A stretch of DNA of 8,480 nucleotides, from positions 1 through 8,480 of the forward strand of contig WJOQ01000265.1 in assembly GCA_009618505.1 (NCBI GenBank). Direction: 5' to 3'. The first letter of the stretch is position 1; every line of letters starts with the position of its first letter. This DNA is from Clostridia bacterium (lineage in GTDB: Bacteria; Aerophobota; Aerophobia; Aerophobales; AE-B3A). Of this stretch, positions 4,151-8,480 are shown piece by piece. Below the pieces are notes generated by a model. The model ran no database searches. It was not told where the DNA came from and saw only the letters and a list, made by a program, of their open reading frames with translations. The position numbers were made by a program, and so were the translations under genes.

Positions 4151-6242
4151 ATGATATTCCTTTTCCACTGAGATTCAATCTCCCCATTTCATCAATCTCA
4201 GTAAGTTTCACTTTGATTTCATCTCCCACCTTCACTACATCGGAAACTTTTTTGACAAACTTATCGCTTAACTGGGAAACATGAACCAATCCTTCTTTGC
4301 CAGGTGCAATTTCTACGAAAGCTCCGAAATCAGTTACTCGTTTCACTTTTCCCGAATAGATTTTTCCTACTTCTGGCCCTCTGATTATACTCTTGATTAT
4401 ATCCAAAGCTCTCTCTGCTCCTTCTTCATCATCAAAAGAAGAGACGGTAACCTTCCCTTCCAAATCATCTATATCAATTCCTGCTCCCGTCTCTTTAATT
4501 ATCCCTTTAATAACCCTTCCACCCGGACCAATTAAATCACCAATTTTATCAGCAGGAATAGGAAGAGTAGTAATTCTGGGGGCGTGACTGGAAAGTCGGG
4601 GTCGCGGCTCTTTTATCACCATTCTCATCTGCTCCAATATGAAGACACGAGCCTCTTTAGCTTTACTTAAAGCTTCCTCTAGTATTTCAATGCTAACCCC
4701 GGAAATCTTAATGTCTAGCTGTATAGCTGTTATAGCCTCTTTCGTTCCGGTAACCTTGAAATCCATATCTCCCAAATAGTCTTCCATTCCTTGAATATCA
4801 GTTAAGACAACAGTTTTGTCCTCTTCTTTAATCAAACCTATCCCTACCCCAGCTACTGGCTCGGATATAGGAACGCCCGCATCCATTAAGGCAAGCGTTC
4901 CCCCGCATACAGAAGCCATAGAAGAAGAGCCATTAGACTCCAAAACATCTGACACTAATCTGATCGTATAAGGAAAAGAATCATTATCAGGTAAAATCGA
5001 CAAAAGAGCTTTTTCTGCCAGGGAACCATGTCCGATTTCCCTCCTTGCTGGCCCGCGTAGAAAACGTACTTCTCCGGTAGAATAAGGAGGAAAATTATAG
5101 TGAAACATAAAAGCCTTGGAGATTTCTTCTTTGTGTAAGCCGTCAATTCTTTGTTTATCGACAGAAGTTCCTAAAGTAACTACTGCCAAGGATTGAGTCC
5201 CCCCTCTAGTAAAAAGCCCTGAGCCATGAACACGTGGTAGTATCCCTACTTCGCAGCTAATAGGCCGAATTTCATCTAAATCTCGAAGGTCCCACCTTTT
5301 CCCCTCTTTGATAATGAGCTCTCTCATTCTCTCTTTTTTTAATTCATTTAGCATATCCAGAATATCATTTTCTTCATCAGGATACTCAGTTAGAAACTCT
5401 TCCAGAGTCTCTTCTTTTATTCTTTCCATATGAGCATTTTTTTCTTCCTTACTCCAGTTCTTCTCAATAGCTTTGACTTTATCATAAGTAAAAGCTAAAA
5501 CTTTTTTCTTCATCTCTGCATCAATTTGATGAAGGGAAAATTCTTTCTTCTCTTTCTTAGCAACAGAAATGAATTCTTCCTCCATATCAATTATTCTCTT
5601 GATCCAGGAGTGTGCTTCTTGAAAAGCTTCTAATATGACTTCCTCTGTTAGCTTACCAACATCCCCTTCCACCATAATCAATCCTTCTTTATTCCCTACT
5701 ATTACTAGATTTAACTCACTTTCACTCAACTCTTCGTCAGAAGGGTTAATAATAAACCTACCATCTATTCTACCTATTCTTACCCCTGCTATGGGCTCAA
5801 TTGAGGAAAAATTTGATATAGACAAAGCCAGGTAAGCTCCCATAATAGATAGAATGGCCGGATGGTTAGACTGACTAGCTGATAAAACAGTAGCGACTAT
5901 TTGAACTTTATTCCTGAATCCTTTTGGAAAAAGAGGGCGAATAGATCTATCTATTAGCCGACAAGCCAAAATCTCATCACCGGAGGGCGCTCCTTCTCTT
6001 TTGAAAAAACCTCCAGGAATTTTTCCCGCCGCATAAGCTCTTTCGCGATAATCTACTATTAAAGGAATAAATCCCCCTCCTTCCTCAACGGCAGACGAAA
6101 TAACCGCCGTCACTAAAACAATAGTTTCTCCATACTGTACCCATACAGCACCGTCACTCTTCTTCGCTACCTTGCCTGTTTCTAAAATCAGGTCTTCATC
6201 CCCTACTTTTTTTTCTATCCTAATCACATTACCTTTTTCCAT
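4149..6242 (-). CDS. pnp: Polyribonucleotide nucleotidyltransferase (PNPase)
   Basis: PNPase is a 3'-to-5' phosphorolytic exoribonuclease in mRNA turnover and can also add tails to RNA. It works as a trimer, often within a degradosome. The 697-residue product is full length. It shows a first RNase PH domain (about 10-220, with PGGFFKREGAPS at 76-87), the helical linker (about 240-310), the catalytic second RNase PH domain (about 325-530), a KH domain (about 560-615) and an S1 domain (about 625-692). The second RNase PH domain has RVHGSGLFTRGGTQS at 337-351 and TDIQGMEDYLGDMDFKV at 481-497, which includes the conserved acidic residues. The KH GxxG loop reads GPGG (572-575). There is no acidic C-terminal tail. 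The start is ATG 6242; its AAGAAGG site lies across the rpsO stop codon, 4 bp away, indicating coupling to rpsO, a very common gene order. Confidence 0.98.
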   Translation of the reverse strand: MEKGNVIRIEKKVGDEDLILETGKVAKKSDGAVWVQYGETIVLVTAVISSAVEEGGGFIPLIVDYRERAYAAGKIPGGFFKREGAPSGDEILACRLIDRSIRPLFPKGFRNKVQIVATVLSASQSNHPAILSIMGAYLALSISNFSSIEPIAGVRIGRIDGRFIINPSDEELSESELNLVIVGNKEGLIMVEGDVGKLTEEVILEAFQEAHSWIKRIIDMEEEFISVAKKEKKEFSLHQIDAEMKKKVLAFTYDKVKAIEKNWSKEEKNAHMERIKEETLEEFLTEYPDEENDILDMLNELKKERMRELIIKEGKRWDLRDLDEIRPISCEVGILPRVHGSGLFTRGGTQSLAVVTLGTSVDKQRIDGLHKEEISKAFMFHYNFPPYSTGEVRFLRGPARREIGHGSLAEKALLSILPDNDSFPYTIRLVSDVLESNGSSSMASVCGGTLALMDAGVPISEPVAGVGIGLIKEEDKTVVLTDIQGMEDYLGDMDFKVTGTKEAITAIQLDIKISGVSIEILEEALSKAKEARVFILEQMRMVIKEPRPRLSSHAPRITTLPIPADKIGDLIGPGGRVIKGIIKETGAGIDIDDLEGKVTVSSFDDEEGAERALDIIKSIIRGPEVGKIYSGKVKRVTDFGAFVEIAPGKEGLVHVSQLSDKFVKKVSDVVKVGDEIKVKLTEIDEMGRLNLSGKGIS

Positions 6243-6246
6243 TCAA

Positions 6247-6516
6247 TTACCTTCTTAGCCCTAAGGCTTTTATTATTTTCCTATATTTTCCTATATCTTC
6301 ATTTTGGAGATAATCAAGGAGCTTGCGTCGCTGCATAACCAATTGAAGAAGCCCCTTTTTAGCACTCTGGTCTTTTTTATACTTAGACAGATGATCGGTC
6401 AAATTCTTAATTCGTTCGGTAAGTACGGCTATCTGCACCTCAGAAGAACCGCTATCAGTAGGATGATAGCCAAATTTTTCTCTCAACTCTTTCTTTTTCA
6501 CTTTATCAATACTCAT
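6247..6516 (-). CDS. rpsO: Small-subunit ribosomal protein uS15
   Basis: The product has 89 residues, the standard S15 length. S15 binds the central domain of 16S rRNA early in assembly. It shows the N-terminal helix (MSIDKVKKKELREKFGYH), the conserved HPTDSGSSEVQIAVLTERI, the LSKYKKDQSAKKGLLQLV stretch including the usual basic region, and the terminal RRKLLDYL...YRKIIKALGLRR. The start is ATG 6516 with GGTGAGGT just upstream. pnp follows after 4 bp. In E. coli and some other bacteria S15 represses its own translation through a leader structure. Here the leader from the predicted promoter is about 200 nt and contains repeat hairpins; whether it is a binding site cannot be told by eye. Confidence 0.98.
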   Translation of the reverse strand: MSIDKVKKKELREKFGYHPTDSGSSEVQIAVLTERIKNLTDHLSKYKKDQSAKKGLLQLVMQRRKLLDYLQNEDIGKYRKIIKALGLRR

Positions 6517-6544
6517 TTTTACCTCACCTATTACTATTAGATAG

Positions 6545-6565
6545 TCAGGGGCTCTGCCCCCCTGA
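6545..6565. repeat. GC-rich hairpin repeat (GGGGCTCTGCCCC type)
   Basis: TCAGGGG (6545-6551) and CCCCTGA (6559-6565) form a perfect 7-bp stem. The inner bases can extend pairing as GGGGC/GCCCC with one bulge. From memory, the surrounding GGGGCTCTGCCCC followed by ACCCC resembles a short palindromic motif scattered through many bacterial genomes. It lies 28 bp upstream of rpsO in its predicted leader and is much more GC-rich than its surroundings. Confidence 0.6.
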
Positions 6566-6569
6566 AACC

Positions 6570-6694
6570 CCTTTCTGTCATTGCCAGCGCAAGTGAAGCA
6601 ATCTTATCCTTCATTAGAGATTGCTAAAGCCTGTTCCCAGTAAAGCGAGGAATCTCCCTGAAAGTCTTCAGAACTCCTCACAATAACAGGAAGG
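6570..6694. repeat. MITE-like element in the rpsO leader
   Basis: The ends form an imperfect terminal inverted repeat: CCTTTCTGTCATTG (6570-6583) matches the reverse complement of CAATAACAGGAAGG (6681-6694) at 12 of 14 positions. Next to the left end is CATTGCCAGCGCAAGTGAAG, and then an internal perfect repeat AGCAATCT/AGATTGCT (6597-6604/6618-6625). The pattern TGTCATTGC...GAAGCAATCT recalls a non-autonomous repeat seen in many bacterial genomes, from memory. There is no coding sequence and I could not define a target-site duplication. It lies between the predicted rpsO promoter and rpsO. Confidence 0.6.
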
Positions 6695-6730
6695 AATGTA
6701 TTTCACTGAATATTTACCTCGCTTTTGCTT

Positions 6731-6759
6731 ATATTACCATATTTTAATTAGATTGTAAA
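6731..6759 (-). promoter_or_regulatory. Probable promoter of rpsO-pnp
   Basis: On the - strand, TTTACA (6759-6754), a 17-bp spacer and TAATAT (6736-6731) form a sigma-70-like promoter. A TG one base before the -10 box makes it an extended -10 type. Transcription would begin near 6724. A perfect 8-bp inverted repeat, TTTTGCTT/AAGCAAAA (6723-6730/6758-6765), brackets it and could be an operator. The promoter sits just after the stop of the pseudopilin gene, which also has no strong terminator. Confidence 0.65.
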
Positions 6760-6768
6760 GCAAAAATA

Positions 6769-7401
6769 TTACTTGCCGCCGGTAGGAATAGTTACTGAGG
6801 TAGATAAAAGCAAAGGAGACTCCAGTAGTTGCTCATCCTGGACAATAATATTAATCTGCACCGCCTGGGGTAGGTAATCATCTTTGGTATTATCCGGTGT
6901 TCCCATGCTAGAATCCCATCTATCCTGCCAGACACTCTCATTATTATACCAGAAACTCAACTGCAAAATATTGTTGGCTAACACAGATGTAGCTCCGCCT
7001 CTGACAGGAGAAGAATCAAGATGGGTTTTTATCCGCCTCAATACCTCACCCTGAGAAGACAAACTATAACCTACTTCAAACAGGTCAAACTCACCCGATT
7101 CATCAGACTTATGGAAAGTGGAAATATAACCTAAGGCATCCTCATCCCCATTGAACACTAGTTGAGAGTTACCCGGGCTAATCAGAGCGCATCTTATCTC
7201 TCGACTCATCACATCCAGACATACACGCCCATTCTGATACATTTTAATACGCGCATCCCCCTTTTTCCAGGCAGAAGAACTCACCAGGAAGACACGATGC
7301 AGGGTAACCATCAAAAAAGCCAAAATAGAAGTAGCTATAATAATCTCTACCAAAGTAAAAGCTCTTTTATCCCGCCTCAATATTCTTAAATTCATAAACA
7401 C
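6769..7401 (-). CDS. Prepilin-type protein, PulJ/GspJ-like minor pseudopilin
   Basis: The product has 210 residues. It has a short basic leader, the prepilin motif RAFTLVEIIIA and a hydrophobic helix (about residues 15-34). Cleavage is expected between Ala14 and Phe15, with the key Glu at mature position 5 (Glu19). The soluble part begins with YQNGRVCLDVMSREIRCAL, typical of PulJ/GspJ-type minor pseudopilins, and continues as a beta-rich domain. Such proteins cap the pseudopilus or pilus of type II secretion or type IV pilus machines in the inner membrane and periplasm. The residue before the cut is Ala, not the usual Gly. GTG 7401 lies 1 bp after the upstream stop with AAAGGA 5 nt before it; ATG 7395 is an alternative only two codons later. 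The assignment within the pilin families is by pattern, so no symbol is given. Confidence 0.82.
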   Translation of the reverse strand: MFMNLRILRRDKRAFTLVEIIIATSILAFLMVTLHRVFLVSSSAWKKGDARIKMYQNGRVCLDVMSREIRCALISPGNSQLVFNGDEDALGYISTFHKSDESGEFDLFEVGYSLSSQGEVLRRIKTHLDSSPVRGGATSVLANNILQLSFWYNNESVWQDRWDSSMGTPDNTKDDYLPQAVQINIIVQDEQLLESPLLLSTSVTIPTGGK

Positions 7402-7402
7402 C

Positions 7403-7921
7403 CTAATCCTTTTTAGCTAGATAGGTAACCAAATCCAAACATTGCCAGGAATTATCCTCATTATTCAGGTGATTTTTAGCGTTCCCCCCTCTTTCTTCGC
7501 TCTTTATCTCCGAATTATTAAATAAGATTGCAACTTTCAATTTACGCAGATAAGGAGTTTCACTGTCGCACCATTCTAACCGATATCTGTATCCCTGATA
7601 ATCCTCAAATTCACCCTCTCTTACTCCACAATTCTCACTCTGAGATAAAGATAAACTACTCAAGCTCCCATAGCCTTCTCTCTTTGTCTCCTCTATTATC
7701 TTCTGACCTAAAAGAGCAGTTATGGAATATTGCTCCGCTGCTTCTTTTGCTTTAAAACCTAAAGGAAAAATCTCAATTATGGTCAGAAGCCCCAGCGAGA
7801 GAATGACGGTAATAAAAATCACCTCGAAAAAAGTGAAACCTTTTTCTTCAGCCTGAATAGGTAAGTCCATATATTTTCGTTTTTTGTGCTGTCTAGATAT
7901 ATAGAACTGTTGACCAGTCAA
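7403..7921 (-). CDS. Prepilin-type protein, PilV/GspI-like pseudopilin
   Basis: The product has 172 residues. Residues 28-33 are the prepilin motif G|FTFFE, with cleavage after Gly28 and Glu at mature position 5. They are followed by a hydrophobic helix ([21 protein letters not shown]). After it comes [20 protein letters not shown], which resembles PilV/GspI-type minor pilins, and then a variable soluble domain with three Cys residues (Cys98, Cys117 and Cys160 by count). Start: TTG 7921 overlaps the thi4 stop as TTGA and has AAAAAGG 9 nt upstream, so translation is probably coupled to thi4. An internal ATG at 7870 would give a more usual 11-residue leader but has no ribosome binding site. The next pseudopilin gene starts 1 bp after the stop. 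Confidence 0.8.
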   Translation of the reverse strand: MTGQQFYISRQHKKRKYMDLPIQAEEKGFTFFEVIFITVILSLGLLTIIEIFPLGFKAKEAAEQYSITALLGQKIIEETKREGYGSLSSLSLSQSENCGVREGEFEDYQGYRYRLEWCDSETPYLRKLKVAILFNNSEIKSEERGGNAKNHLNNEDNSWQCLDLVTYLAKKD

Positions 7922-8480
7922 TCTAAATCGCCTTTTTCTAATCTCTCTGAAATCATCCTGGCAACTTTTTCTCCGGACAGCAACATACCACCAAAAATCG
8001 GTCCCATTCTCGGTCCACCAAAAACCGCATTTGCTGCCATCCCGGCAACGTAAAGACCGGCATAGATTTCCTTTGTATTATCCACAATTGTTTTCTCGCC
8101 AACTTCAGCCCACATAGGTTTCTCTCCCATAACACCCCCGCTCTCAGTCTTCAAGTAAGAGCCTACTTTCTTCTCAATGAGCCTTGCCAGCTCACAGCTA
8201 TGACCAGTAGCATCAACTACTACCTTAGAGCCTATACTCAAAGGGTCAACATGTAGATTAGCAAGCTGCACAGATGACCAATTTATTACTATACCAGCAA
8301 CTCTTTCCTTTCGGAGCATCACATCTTCTACGCTAATCAGGTTAAATATCTTTAATCCCCTTTTTACAGCCTGAAAAGTCAGGCCAGTAACAGCCTCAAT
8401 AGAATTTGCCAAATAATAACCTTCTTTATATTCTTTTACCTTCACTCCTAATTCATCTAATATTCTCTTGCTCTCCTTTT
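7918..8480 (-). CDS. thi4: Thi4-family thiazole synthase (sulfide-dependent type), C-terminal part
   Basis: The frame is open to the right edge, so the N-terminal NAD-binding start is missing; 186 residues are visible of a family length near 260. Thi4 makes adenosine diphosphate thiazole, the thiazole precursor of thiamine, from NAD and glycine. Visible marks are [20 protein letters not shown], a [12 protein letters not shown] strand, [19 protein letters not shown], and the C-terminal [28 protein letters not shown], which is diagnostic. In suicide-type eukaryotic Thi4 the sulfur-donating Cys sits in the stretch that here reads LHVDP. A His there, as in methanogen Thi4, goes with catalytic use of free sulfide and iron, which suits an anaerobe. 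GTG 8445 is internal, not the start. The gene overlaps the pseudopilin gene downstream, an unusual partner for thiamine synthesis. Confidence 0.92.
   Translation of the reverse strand, partial: KESKRILDELGVKVKEYKEGYYLANSIEAVTGLTFQAVKRGLKIFNLISVEDVMLRKERVAGIVINWSSVQLANLHVDPLSIGSKVVVDATGHSCELARLIEKKVGSYLKTESGGVMGEKPMWAEVGEKTIVDNTKEIYAGLYVAGMAANAVFGGPRMGPIFGGMLLSGEKVARMISERLEKGDLD

Noticed and set aside
4281..5835. Several short + strand open frames opposite pnp
   Set aside because: All are antisense to a full-length, strongly conserved PNPase.

Overview
This window is an AT-rich bacterial chromosome segment. It carries housekeeping genes together with parts of a type IV pilus / type II secretion pathway. 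It shows no phage genes, CRISPR array, complete insertion sequence or resistance gene. FtsB-like and prepilin-peptidase proteins, several prepilin-type proteins, good sigma-70-like promoters and strong Shine-Dalgarno sites indicate a bacterium. A sulfide-dependent-type Thi4 and an AMMECR1 protein suggest an anaerobe, perhaps an uncultivated lineage. I cannot place the phylum from sequence alone. Five genes appear to start at GTG or TTG.

The left part is read on the + strand. It begins with the C-terminal end of a prepilin peptidase (GMGD active-site motif), followed by a short FtsB/DivIC-like division protein. A consensus promoter (TTGACA, 17 bp, TATAAA) then precedes a cluster of three tRNA genes: Leu(TAA), initiator fMet(CAT) and elongator Met(CAT). 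About 430 bp without a recognisable gene follow, containing two broken protein-like stretches and small inverted repeats. Next is a stand-alone Lrp/AsnC effector-binding (RAM) domain protein with a TTG start.

The rest of the window is read on the - strand, convergent with the Lrp-like gene. In transcription order it holds thi4 (cut by the right edge), a PilV/GspI-like pseudopilin, a PulJ/GspJ-like pseudopilin, rpsO, pnp, rpsU, fmt and an AMMECR1-family gene. thi4 and the first pseudopilin overlap (TTGA), and the two pseudopilins are 1 bp apart, so these three look like one operon. rpsO-pnp has its own promoter and a leader of about 200 nt that contains repeat elements. rpsU has a near-perfect promoter directly upstream and a terminator-like hairpin downstream, so it is probably partly uncoupled from fmt.

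Functional links: the prepilin peptidase at the left edge could process the two pseudopilins at the right. Fmt formylates the initiator tRNA encoded 1.5 kb away. rpsO, pnp, rpsU and fmt all serve translation or RNA turnover.

The least ordinary material lies between genes. There are two arrays of degenerate 7-bp repeats at the 3' ends of pnp and fmt; the pnp one is folded into a roughly 115-bp inverted-repeat element. A MITE-like element of about 125 bp sits in the rpsO leader. An elaborate 51-nt hairpin lies between rpsU and fmt, and an unassigned G-rich stretch follows the tRNA genes. I see no convincing new multi-gene system.
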